Shown here: positions 1-9,220 of the stretch, one piece after another
Layout: every line of letters begins with the position of its first letter
Position numbering within the stretch: the stretch's first letter is position 1
NCBI GenBank assembly: GCA_003116875.1
Contig: BCKT01000001.1
Location: 979,351-1,043,350, forward strand
Source: Takashimella koratensis
Lineage: Eukaryota; Basidiomycota; Tremellomycetes; Trichosporonales; Tetragoniomycetaceae
DNA length: 64,000 bases
Direction of reading: 5' to 3'
Translations under genes and position numbers: made by a program
Notes under the pieces: generated by a model
The model's database searches: none
Told to the model about the DNA's origin: nothing
Seen by the model: only the letters and a program-made list of their open reading frames with translations

Positions 1-699
1 AAGAGAGTGTACGAGGGGGAGGATGAAAGCAGAGACAGGAGTGAGGAGTGAGGAGGACGGAGGAGGAAAGAGAGCTGTCGACAATGTGAAGAATGCGAAT
101 AATACAAACCACCCTTTACTTATAACAAAGAACTAATGCAAACGATGTGCCATAACCTGGTCTAACTCTGATCAACCAGTATATACGGCGTCTTCAACTG
201 TAGTAGCCTCAATCCTGCTCTATATGCTGCGCAACTTACATGTCTTGAATGGTTGACTCTCGAACACAGCTGGCCACACCGGGGCCCACCGCGACGCGCC
301 GTACCCACATGCCAGTTGATACCGCCAAGTTCCGGCCGTCGCCGACATGTCCGAGCGACAATTCTTTCAACCCAGCACTCCGCCATGCATAGAGGCTGCT
401 TTGCCCATGTAGTGAGGTTCAAGGGGGTTCCAAAAGGAAGGGGGTTCAACAATCTGCTCATCCTCTCGTCTGAATAAGCCAGTCAAGGACGGCTGAAAAG
501 GAGGAACAGATAGGCAGGCAAGATATTGCTTCACGGTCATCTCAAAGGAGGGCGTACCAACAGAGCCTGCTGCAGATCTTGGTTCAGCAGAGGCCGGGTA
601 ACGACGGAAAGGGGTTTGATGGTCGAACAGGACGGAAAGGAGTGACGGGCAAGGTGGGTGAGTGAATTCAGCCCCCGCTGGGGCAATGTGAAGTGGATG
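1..699. other. Non-coding left edge of the window
   Basis: No ORF here has coding character. The longest frames overlap each other on both strands and start without a plausible context. I see no RNA gene. The first 80 bases are AG-rich. This is probably the upstream intergenic DNA of F1 plus the end of a gene lying outside the window. Confidence 0.5.
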
Positions 700-705
700 T
701 GGGGG

Positions 706-716
706 TTAAAAAGCAG
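706..716 (+). promoter_or_regulatory. TATA-like box of F1
   Basis: TTAAAAAGCAG lies 84-94 bp before the F1 ATG. The same TATA-like run followed by AGCAG occurs before F3 and F4, which suggests a shared core promoter. It is followed by a CT-rich stretch around 740-770 typical of fungal transcription start regions. Confidence 0.4.
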
Positions 717-799
717 GGGGTGTCCCCTCGTTTCTTCAGAAATTCTCTCTCTCTCTCCTTTTCTCTCACGCCCGCCAAATCCACTCACCGCCACCCGTC

Positions 800-1534
800 A
801 TGCCTCCGGACCGACAACTTCGGCGTTCCGACACTGCGTCCACCAGCTCATCTACGGCTACTCTCGCTTTCGACCTCGTCAGTACCAAGATTGGGTGGAA
901 GGGCAGCGCCATGTTTCTCCGCGGCCATCATTCGGAAACCGACGACGACCCTTTGGAAAACTTCCCATTCGTCCTGGCCGACAAGATCGATGCGACTGTC
1001 GAATCATGGACCGAAACCACAGATGTGGCAACGGTAGCAGACGACATAACGATGATCAGGACTCAATGGAACATCCTCAAAGCCCTCAATTCGAACGTCG
1101 ACGGACACCATGATTCTGTCAGGCAGCATGTGGCTGCGTCCTGTTCGAATGCGATCGTCACCGACCCTGCCAAGTTCTGGGTGAAACTCAAGAACGACAC
1201 ATTCCGTCACGGAAGTGACTTCAACATCACTCTCAAAGTCCACAAGTCCGAGAAGCTGAAGACGATATTCATCCCGTTTCGACCAGATCTCGAACTCGTG
1301 ATACCGTGGGATGGTTCCGATATCACCGTGGCGTTTCGTTCGGACAGCCAATCGGTCAGGTTCGATACTGGTCCCTCGAACCGAAAGACTTTGCCTTCCA
1401 GTTGGCCTGGTCGCGAGCCGACAATTGATGTTGTCTACCCTAAAGTCGACCCATTCAAACCTGCCCCGTGGGCGGCGGCTAGTCCGAGCGGAGTTGCGAT
1501 TACTCACTTCCATGTTCGCCACTCGGGCGAATGA
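800..1534 (+). CDS. IPW-family protein F1 (unknown function)
   Basis: Intronless 244-aa ORF starting at an ATG in good context (CCGTCATGCC). I do not recognise a named domain. It shares the layout of seven other ORFs in this window: a polar, helical N-terminal half (about residues 60-130) and a beta-rich C-terminal half carrying a strand with I-P-W followed by an acidic or small residue (VIPWDGSDITV near residue 165), then a terminal strand (GVAITHFHV). It is more diverged than F2/F3 or F5/F6. No signal peptide or membrane segment is visible, so it is probably cytosolic or nuclear. It is the first of four tandem + strand members. Family membership is inferred from motif order by eye; the function is unknown. 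Confidence 0.6.
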   Translation: MPPDRQLRRSDTASTSSSTATLAFDLVSTKIGWKGSAMFLRGHHSETDDDPLENFPFVLADKIDATVESWTETTDVATVADDITMIRTQWNILKALNSNVDGHHDSVRQHVAASCSNAIVTDPAKFWVKLKNDTFRHGSDFNITLKVHKSEKLKTIFIPFRPDLELVIPWDGSDITVAFRSDSQSVRFDTGPSNRKTLPSSWPGREPTIDVVYPKVDPFKPAPWAAASPSGVAITHFHVRHSGE

Positions 1535-2245
1535 TACTACCAGGTCGAGTCTCGGGTACTTGCATACCTCACCCTGCCCCTTCCTCGCCCTCCTATTTGT
1601 GTCCCCTCACCCTCCATACAGTTCCAATTCATCTTCAATACAATTGCTTCCCCCTTCTGCTCACTCAGACTTGTTGACTTGCCCCCAGACTTGTTGACTT
1701 GCTGATGAACGCTCTCTTCACAAACCTTGTACATCGCAAAAGCCAAGCAGCGCTTATGACTGCCGTGAACGTTCTCCTTGATGGTGATGTCGTCGCCAGT
1801 TTTGTTTTAGCACGGCCGGGGGAGTCTCGGATATAAGTCTGAGCCGTGTCCAGGGTCAGTGTGACACGCGGATTGCGCTGGAGGGCGATGATGACCCCAC
1901 CCCCGAGTTCAGTCCGGAGCCAGCCCCACACTTGGATATACAGGATGGGATAAGGGTGGTGCCACCATTGTCCCCCTTACCGCTGATTGGCGCCGCACCA
2001 ATGTTTCACCAGACTGTCAATCGTGAACGGATAGCGAAGAGTGGCAAAAGGGATCCATGTTGTGAAACATGTAAGCACCGGGGTTGTTCAAGATCAGCCC
2101 GCGTCGCCAAAGGGAGTCATGACAGTGTAGATTGGCAAATGATAACACGTACGCAAGAGGCAAAGGAGGGAATTGATTTCAAATTCATATGCGACATGGA
2201 AGGCGTCTCAAAGGATCAGCAAGGAGGACAAAAAGAGGTTGTTAT
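1535..2245. other. Intergenic F1-F2 with a short tandem repeat
   Basis: No supported gene. A 16-bp unit (AGACTTGTTGACTTGC) occurs twice, at about 1667-1682 and 1687-1702. The first part is CT-rich and is probably the F1 3' region. Around 1770-1930 both strands are open for short distances without coding signature. Confidence 0.5.
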
Positions 2246-2246
2246 G

Positions 2247-2256
2247 AAATAAAAAG
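2247..2256 (+). promoter_or_regulatory. TATA-like box of F2
   Basis: AAATAAAAAG sits about 60 bp before the F2 ATG, a spacing similar to that of F4. It is weaker than the F3 and F4 boxes and lacks their AGCAG. Confidence 0.3.
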
Positions 2257-2311
2257 ACATCCAGGGAGGCAAGTTCAGTTGTGTTTTTTCCGTGATACAT
2301 TATCGTCGACT

Positions 2312-3022
2312 ATGACTGAGGTGAACGCAAATCCTACCGCTACTGACGCTCTGAACGAGCTCACCTCACATTACAGCTTCAACGCTGGGGAGTTCCATAC
2401 TTTCGCGATTGAATACAAGGAGAAGAAATCCGACTTGGCTCCCCTTTTGGTCATCGCGTGTGAGAACGTGGCCAGGTTTTATCTCACAAGAGCCATTGAA
2501 GCTAATGGCGAAAGTGATGATTCGATCGCCGACAACAGCAGCCTTGACTTGCGTCACGCACCCGCCAGCAAGCTGTTAAGAGCTTTGAGTAACCCTACCA
2601 CCCAAGAAGATCACCAAGTACTCTCTATTCTTGAGAGAACGTCTAACCTCGCGGCTTCTGAGCCTGTGAGATTTCTCGTCGGCCTGAACGACACATACTG
2701 TACCATGGACAAGTTCATCAATCCAAGCATCATAATCGATAGCAAGTCTGGCGTTAAATCTTTGAGCTTGGTTGTACCTACAAATTCGAAAGTCTCCATT
2801 AAATGGGCACCCATCGACGCTGAAATCCATGTAAACGCCTCAGGCACCCTTGACCACTCGATTGTCAAAAACACGTCCTGTGTCAGCTCTGAGTATGACC
2901 AAAGGTTCAGCATTACCACAAACCCCTTCCGCCAATCCCCATCTGGAATAGAAGGATGCGAGATCACTCTTTCGTACGGCCAACAGAATAAAGCTCCCTC
3001 TTCACAGAATCGCGTCACTTAA
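2312..3022 (+). CDS. IPW-family protein F2 (unknown function)
   Basis: Intronless, 236 aa from the ATG at 2312. The frame is open further upstream (an in-frame ATG at 2189), but 2312 is preferred because the encoded N-terminus then aligns with that of F3. F2 DALNELTSHYSFNAGEF matches F3 DTLNELASQCRDNAAEC, and both continue with Y-K-x-K/D-x-S-[DE]-L-A-P and a helical E-N-[VI]-A segment. The C-terminal half has the family beta strands: a D-K-F block near residue 145, SIKWAP in place of I-P-W, and a final CEITLSYG strand. No targeting signal or catalytic motif is recognised. F2 and F3 are clear tandem duplicates. The function is unknown. Confidence 0.7.
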   Translation: MTEVNANPTATDALNELTSHYSFNAGEFHTFAIEYKEKKSDLAPLLVIACENVARFYLTRAIEANGESDDSIADNSSLDLRHAPASKLLRALSNPTTQEDHQVLSILERTSNLAASEPVRFLVGLNDTYCTMDKFINPSIIIDSKSGVKSLSLVVPTNSKVSIKWAPIDAEIHVNASGTLDHSIVKNTSCVSSEYDQRFSITTNPFRQSPSGIEGCEITLSYGQQNKAPSSQNRVT

Positions 3023-3560
3023 GGGTTGATCAGCAATCCTGAACCCTCCTACTCAGCTTTCTTCGAACGCCGAGGTCGCCTTGGTGTCGATGCAATTAGT
3101 CCACCATTCAAGTCTGCGAATCATAGGGCTTTTCTTTCTCGAATTCAGTACAGTTATGCATTGAGCGTAACCTAACCCTTTGCAGCGCGACTCGTTGACA
3201 TGGAAAAGGTGGGTCACTACCTAAGTAGAATGATCGCATACGACTCTTGCGCTTGACCCCCCCACCCCAGTGAACAATGAAAGGGAAAGACTCTAGGCTG
3301 AAAGAGTCTTGACAGCCTCGAATGTTCCCGAGCCTGTTGAGCGTTGCACATCCGGAGTCAATCAGCTCTGATCCCGAACAATGGATCTTTTGCCTACTGT
3401 CTCGGAGACAATGTTGCCCGTTGTCAAAAGTGAGAAAGAAAGGGATGCTTCGCTTTCTGCAGCGGAGGAAAAAAGGCTCTCCCTTGTTCAAAGAGTTGCA
3501 ACAACGGACTCCCACCCAAATGCGCCTGTGAAGAGTTGCGCTGTCTGAAAATGAGAGCGC
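3023..3560. other. Intergenic F2-F3
   Basis: No supported gene. ORFs at 3108-3515 (-) and 3322-3531 (+) overlap each other, have no homology that I recognise and are judged chance frames. Confidence 0.5.
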
Positions 3561-3568
3561 TGAAAATT

Positions 3569-3580
3569 TATAAATAGCAG
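3569..3580 (+). promoter_or_regulatory. TATA box of F3
   Basis: TATAAATAGCAG is a near-perfect TATA box about 100 bp before the ATG at 3680. It is followed by a CT-rich leader (3590-3660). The AGCAG tail matches the boxes of F1 and F4. Confidence 0.55.
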
Positions 3581-3679
3581 GTCTTGCCTCTGATCTTTCC
3601 CTGCTGTTGCTCTCCTCACTCGCCTACCTACTCACCCATTCCCTCGCGCCAGACTCACAATCAATTGAACATACCACCC

Positions 3680-4345
3680 ATGTCTTCCTCTGACACTTTG
3701 AACGAACTAGCATCTCAATGTCGCGACAATGCTGCTGAGTGTCGCCTCTGGGCTGATCAGTACAAGAAAGACACCTCAGAACTTGCTCCATTCATCTCAG
3801 TGATAGCTGATAATATTGCAACCGATTGGGATCGCAAGGCTGCGTCCACCGACGGGACAGAAGACAGCTGGCTCGACAAAAACCGAGGGGAGAGCTGGCT
3901 GTCGTATGCCAAACGCTCTCAAGCTGCAATTGCGGTACGGTTTAATCAACCCCATGAGCAGATCGTTTCTTCCTTTTTCGGCATCAACAGCTCCCTTGCT
4001 AGTACAGCCGACAAGTTTATTGTCAACCTTGACAGCAAATACTTCACTTTAGACATGTTCAAACATACCATGACTATCAGCCCCGATGCCAAGACCAAGG
4101 ATATTTCCTTGATCTTCGACGAGGGCTCTCTACTCACCATTCGGTGGCACGGACAGATGATACAATACAGGATAGATGAGCAAGGCCGACGTTCTTGGTC
4201 CTCTGTATCGCGCTATGACGATCCCTGCCCCTCCTCCCAGGATTTGAAAGTGTTCACAAGTACAGTTGGAGGTAACGGCTCAGCCGTTCAAGCCAGTATC
4301 AAAGTTCATGGGGTGCACGGCTGGTATCGACCGGTATCACAGTAG
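3680..4345 (+). CDS. IPW-family protein F3 (unknown function)
   Basis: Intronless, 221 aa. The ATG at 3680 follows a CT-rich leader and a TATA box; upstream in-frame sequence is that leader. The N-terminal 50 residues align with F2 (DTLNELASQ, Y-K-K-D-T-S-E-L-A-P, I-A-D-N-I-A). The middle carries D-K-F plus two predicted strands. The family strand reads LTIRWHGQMIQYRIDEQG (about residues 152-169), whose I-D-E-Q-G corresponds to M-D-E-Q-G of F4 and V-D-E-K-G of F8. It has no membrane segment and no Cys cluster. It is the tandem neighbour and closest relative of F2. The function is unknown. Confidence 0.7.
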   Translation: MSSSDTLNELASQCRDNAAECRLWADQYKKDTSELAPFISVIADNIATDWDRKAASTDGTEDSWLDKNRGESWLSYAKRSQAAIAVRFNQPHEQIVSSFFGINSSLASTADKFIVNLDSKYFTLDMFKHTMTISPDAKTKDISLIFDEGSLLTIRWHGQMIQYRIDEQGRRSWSSVSRYDDPCPSSQDLKVFTSTVGGNGSAVQASIKVHGVHGWYRPVSQ

Positions 4346-5035
4346 CTTGCTGTCTTACACAGGCCGCTTCTCACTTGTTGCTGGGGCCGATCCCATGCCA
4401 AGGTGATCTCTGCTACTGCTTCTCAGATGTAGGCTTTCATGCAAATGATTTCGTATTTGTTTCTGAGCATTAGTCTTCACGGGTCGATCATGAACATGGA
4501 GCTGCACATCCGCTCCTTGACCTCCAACCCACGTTGACGTCAGCTACCCACGGCTATAGCTTGAGGGATCTGTTCCCACCCGACGCTCCTAACGTATGTT
4601 GACATGAAAGGAAAGGCATCTACAGCAATTGTTCAAGTCATCTTGAAAGCGTGTGAAAATCTTGTCCCACGCCCAGGTTTGTCACTGGCTGAAAAAACCT
4701 TTCGTCAAACAGCATTTGTCGCCATCGTACGCCCATCCGTTGTGCGCCAACGTATGATCTCATCTCCATTGACAGACATCCTTTTGTCTGATGCCGTGAG
4801 AAATTTGCATGCACCTCCGACAGTCTGAATGATTTGCAATGTGAAAGGAAAAGCAAAAGTTATCAAAGGTTGATCATCGGTCGATGTGCACGTCATGTGA
4901 AAACGGCAATGCGTGCTCTGGTCTGCGCCCGGTTGTCGTCCGCATGACAAGTATAAGCGAGGCAAAAGGGTGAAGTCAGAGCAAAAGGAGATGGGCCGCT
5001 GAATAAGAAACCGGACAATGGGTGGAAGTGCAACG
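4346..5035. other. Intergenic F3-F4
   Basis: No supported gene over about 690 bp. Short overlapping frames on both strands (4604-4965) lack coding character. This is probably the F3 terminator region and F4 upstream control region. Confidence 0.5.
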
Positions 5036-5039
5036 GCGG

Positions 5040-5050
5040 TATATAAGCAG
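5040..5050 (+). promoter_or_regulatory. TATA box of F4
   Basis: TATATAAGCAG ends about 54 bp before the F4 ATG. It shares the A-rich TATA followed by AGCAG with F1 and F3. Confidence 0.55.
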
Positions 5051-5103
5051 ATGCTTACGGAAGGGGTTGAGATTTCCTGCTCAACGAATCCAATCCCTCA
5101 GTT

Positions 5104-5832
5104 ATGTACCAGTCAACCGATCTCGACCTCAACCCTTCTCTGGAGGCTTTATCAATTTCCGTGGCGACAGCCGCGTCCCAAGAGACGTTGGGGCAGGATC
5201 ATGTCAACGCGGAGCTCATGCAAAGGCTGGCCAAACATGCCACGGAAAGATCAGGGAATCCAGACGACCTTCGAACAATCTTCTTTCAGGCGTTTCAGCA
5301 ACGATTTTCTGAACTCGAAAAGAGGATTCATGCGGTCAATGAGCAGTCTGGGACCTTGAACACAGATGAGACGGACGCAGAGATGTCCGTGCAGCCGGAA
5401 TCAACATCCCAAGACGACATGATGGACGCCTTGGGTGCCGTACCGATTCAAGTCCTATCGAGGATTGCCACCGGCTTCACAGCGGACGCAACTACATTTG
5501 CGGTTTATGAAAAAGACGGTCATCTGCATCGGTTGAAGAATATTGAAGGTCTTGTCGAGATCACGCAGACCGACGCTGGGACAAAGAAGGTTGCTTATGT
5601 GCCCCTCTCCAAAGGCAAAGAGTATACGATCCCTTGGGCTCTTTCGCAGATATCCATCAGCATGGACGAACAAGGCAACGTCTCGAGCAGCGCACAATCA
5701 TTACCGAACATTCCGATGCAGTCCGGACTCATGTATCCGGAATCCCTTGAAGACCCCAGCTTCGCCTTGATCAGATCTGACGAAGACGGCTCAGTCCTTG
5801 GGGTGGAGATCACATACTATCACCCGAATTGA
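5104..5832 (+). CDS. IPW-family protein F4 (unknown function)
   Basis: Intronless, 242 aa, ATG at 5104 just downstream of a TATA box. An N-terminal helical half (residues about 20-85, rich in E, Q, R, with E-L-E-K-R) is followed by an acidic linker and a beta-rich C-terminal half. The family strand is YTIPWALSQISISMDEQGNV (about residues 178-197) and the protein ends in a VEITYYHPN strand. In motif order it matches F7 (VTIPWDD and EVTLYFDQ) and F1. No named domain, signal peptide or transmembrane helix is seen. It is the last of the left cluster and lies about 370 bp before ERG7. The function is unknown. Confidence 0.65.
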   Translation: MYQSTDLDLNPSLEALSISVATAASQETLGQDHVNAELMQRLAKHATERSGNPDDLRTIFFQAFQQRFSELEKRIHAVNEQSGTLNTDETDAEMSVQPESTSQDDMMDALGAVPIQVLSRIATGFTADATTFAVYEKDGHLHRLKNIEGLVEITQTDAGTKKVAYVPLSKGKEYTIPWALSQISISMDEQGNVSSSAQSLPNIPMQSGLMYPESLEDPSFALIRSDEDGSVLGVEITYYHPN

Positions 5833-6203
5833 AGCTAGCCGTTGGGTTTCAGCTTGTGTAGAGCGTCTGTGCTTTTATCTTAGTATATGCATCTCGTTTC
5901 ACCCGACCGCCTGGCAAGACAATGTCACCGTGTACGCTGAGTGCAATGCTCGAAACTCAAGCCAAAGTCTATGTACTGTACTGTAGTGGTGCCAAATCGC
6001 AAGGGTCTGCACGGAAATGAGCCAGCCAGGCACGCCAAAAACAAGCAAAGCTGGAATTGAGCCCGACGCATCGAACCATCGAACCATCCACCGGTGTCCA
6101 TTCAACCCCAACTTTTCTTTCATCCTCTCTCTACACCAACCCCCTCCTCTCCCCCCCTCCTCTCCCCCCCTCCTCACCACCTCCCCGGCCCCCCTCCGAC
6201 ATC
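5833..6203. other. F4-ERG7 intergenic region with a C-rich tract
   Basis: No gene. The ERG7 leader holds a tandemly repeated CTCCTCTCCCCCC unit (about 6143-6175) immediately before the ATG, a pyrimidine-rich region of the kind expected at a TATA-less fungal start site. Confidence 0.5.
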
Positions 6204-8889
6204 ATGATCGCAGTCCTCGACGGCCCCGTCTACCTCAAGCCCGAGTCCCCCGAAGCCGCGCAGTACAAGACCGACTACGCGGGCTGGCGCTTAAAGTTGA
6301 GTGAAGACTCGCACGGACAGCAAAAATGGTATTACCTACCCCCTGGCGAGGCTCGGGACAAGTGGCCTCAGTCAAAGATTGACAAGTACTGGCTTGGCAT
6401 GGATGTGGTGAGTGGACTCCAAGGCCGGTACAGTCCCGTTCAAGGCAGCGTGTCTCCAGCATGGAGGTCCACCCGACCGCGGCATGTTGCTCGGGTTCAT
6501 AGGCGTAAAGGATGGGCCAAGACGCGGAGGCTGACTTGGTCACTTCGGTGGATGGACCACAGGAAGCGCCAGAACTGGAAGCACCAAAGACCCCAATGGA
6601 AGCGGCTCGGAATGGACTCAAGTTCTACCGCGAGCTGCAAGGTGACGACGGCCACTTTCCTTCCGAGTACGGCGGTGAGTCTGAAGTCTAGCATACCAAG
6701 TCTGCTGTTACGAGTAGTGTTGTGATAATGGCTCATCCGACACTTTTTAGGACCGCTGTTCTTGACCCCCGGGTTGGTCATCGCGATGGAGGTTACGGGC
6801 CAGACGTTTCGACCTGAACAAAAGGCCGAGCTCATCCGATATCTTTTGAACAAGCGGCGGCCCGAGGGCGGATGGGGACTGTGAGTGTACCGACTACTCT
6901 GCGCGTAGACCGAATCGGTGTGGTACACGCTTATGCCGACTGACCTTGTCTACAGGCACACGGCAGCCCCGCCCACCGCGTACGGTACGGTGATGAACTA
7001 CGTCGCTCTTCGACTGCTTGGGATGGGTCCTGACGAGGGTCCGATGACGGAGATCCGTGCGCTCATTCACAAGATGGGCGGCGCGACGACTGTCCCGACG
7101 TGGGGGAAAGTGTGGCTCAGTATCTTGGGTGTATACGACTGGGCCGGCGTGGGTCCCGTCCCTCCCGAGCTCTGGCTCTTGCCCGACTGGGTCCCCTTCG
7201 CGCCCTGGCGATGGTGGATCCACGTGCGAAACGTGTACACCCCCATGAGCTACCTCTGGGGCACCAAGTTCGTCGGTGCCTTCACCCCTCTCGCGTTCAG
7301 TCTTCGCCAAGAGCTTTATACCCAGCCGTACGAGTCGATCCGTTGGGGCGCACAGCAGACCAATGTCAACCCGATTGATATTTACTGCCCCCATCATCCG
7401 ATTCTGGATCTCGCGTACAAAGTCCTCGGGATATACGATATACTCCCCCGCTGGGTCCCGAGTCAATGGAATATCCGGTCGATGGGGGTGGACGCTGCGT
7501 ATCGCCAGGTGGTATACGAGGACGAGAACACGGGGTACCAGACGCTCGGACCCGTGTCCAAGGTGTTCAACATGGTCGTGCGGTACGCTCGTGACGGGCC
7601 GGACTCGGACGCCTTCCGCAAACACTTGGCTCGTATCGACGATTTCTTGTGGATCGGGAGAGAAGGCATGTTCATGACGGGCACGAACGGGAGTCAACTC
7701 TGGGACCTGTGCTTCCTCGCGCAGGCGATGGTTGAGACCGACCTCGCGAAAGATGAGAAGAACAAGGACCTTGTCTTGGGGATGCTCGATTGGCTCGAAA
7801 AGTGTCAGATCAGGGAGAACCCGCCTCATCTCGTCGAAGGATATCGACAGCCCAACAAGGGCGCGTGGCCATTCTCAACCCCAGAACAAAGCTACACTGT
7901 CTCGGACTGCACAGCCGAGGGTTTGAAAGCCGCAATGGCGATGCAGTCACTGGCCTATGCGCCGCGACCAGTCTCAAAAGAACGTATGCGTCAAGCAGTC
8001 GATATTTTGCTCTCGATGCAGAATGGGCACGGAGGGTTCGCGAGCTACGAACTTACCAGAGGGAGTACAAAGCTCGAGTGGTTGAACGCCGCAGAGGTGT
8101 TTGGAAACATTATGATCGACTACTCGTACCCCGAGTGAGTGTAGACGGTATCGCGTCGCTTGAAGTAGGTGGGCGGGACACTGACGGCTCTGGATACAGG
8201 TGTACGACCTCGGCGTTGTCTGGACTCAAGTACTTCTCAAAACTCGACCCGAACTACCGAGCGGATGAGATTGCGTGAGTGCATCTGCACCCACCTCGCA
8301 AGCACACAAATGCTAACCCGAACCTGTGCAGACGCTGCATCGATGGCGCGATCAAATACATCCACCGGGTTCAGCGCCCAGACGGATCGTGGTACGGTTC
8401 ATGGGGAATTTGCTTCACGTATGCGACAATGTTTGCGCTCGAATCGCTGGGTATCGCGGGGGAGACGTATGCGAATTCGGAGCGAGTTCGAAGGGCGTGC
8501 GAGTTCTTGTTGTCCAAGCAGATGGACGATGGTGGCTGGGGTGAGACCTACCTGGTGAGTCTGAGACCTCATGCACGCAATAGTGTACCTGACAATTGAC
8601 ATCTTAGTCCTGCGTCGACATGGAATACTCGCAACACGAGTACTCTCAAGTCGTCATGACCTCTTGGTCCATTCTCGCCCTGATCTACGCTAAATGCCCC
8701 AACCACGACGCGATCCGACGAGCCGTCCAACTCATCATGGATCGTCAACTCCCCGACGGTCGATGGGAGCAAGAAGATACAGAAGGGATCTTTAACAAGA
8801 ATTGTGCAATTGATTATCCGGCTTTCAAGTTTGTTTTCACGATTTGGGCATTAGGCAGGGCAGACAAGTACCTCAATGGCGTCGAGTGA
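6204..8889 (+). CDS. ERG7: Lanosterol synthase (oxidosqualene cyclase)
   Basis: Cyclises 2,3-oxidosqualene to lanosterol in ergosterol synthesis, at the ER or lipid droplets. Seven exons assemble in frame: 6204-6407, 6563-6674, 6751-6880, 6956-8134, 8200-8274, 8332-8554 and 8608-8889. They give 734 aa, the usual length of fungal Erg7 (about 730). The catalytic motif D-C-T-A-E is present (TVSDCTAEG, encoded near 7910). QW-type repeats typical of squalene and oxidosqualene cyclases are visible (GGWG near 6870, GHGGFASYE near 8035, [10 protein letters not shown] near 8390, DDGGWGE near 8540, PDGRWEQE near 8760). The [14 protein letters not shown] block at the exon 2-3 junction is diagnostic. The acceptor of intron 1 (6562) is the least certain splice site. 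All donors are GTGAGT. No damage is seen. Confidence 0.95.
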
Positions 8890-9220
8890 AAGAGGGGAAC
8901 ATTTTGGGATACAGGCAGTGAACAGGCATGGCGATGAGGGACATTCGAAGATTGGAAGAGGGGGTTATCGCCTGGCTGTTCGTTCGGCTGGGAACTGTAT
9001 ATAGACGTATCACGCTTCACGATATATATTTTTTTGGAAACTTTGGCAAGAGCTAAGAGACAGATAGGAAAGCTTTATGCATTGGGCCCCAAACTGAGAA
9101 TGACTAATCACGTCATGCTGGATCCTATCGGTCTCGCAGACACCCTCCTGTTCTCCACTTACACATGCAGTCACCAGATCGACCCTCGCCCCCCGCCCTG
9201 TCCACGATATCACCCACGAG
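8890..9220. other. Convergent 3' region ERG7 / beta-helix gene
   Basis: About 330 bp between two stop codons of convergent genes. No ORF is supported. An A/T-rich stretch (ATATATATTTTTTT around 9022-9035) may serve 3' end formation. Confidence 0.5.

Noticed and set aside
162..461. 99-codon minus-strand ORF at the left edge
   Set aside because: Mixed basic and Cys-containing sequence with no periodicity and no homology that I recognise; overlaps an open frame on the other strand.
6894..7829. 311-codon minus-strand ORF
   Set aside because: It is the antisense shadow of the large ERG7 exon.
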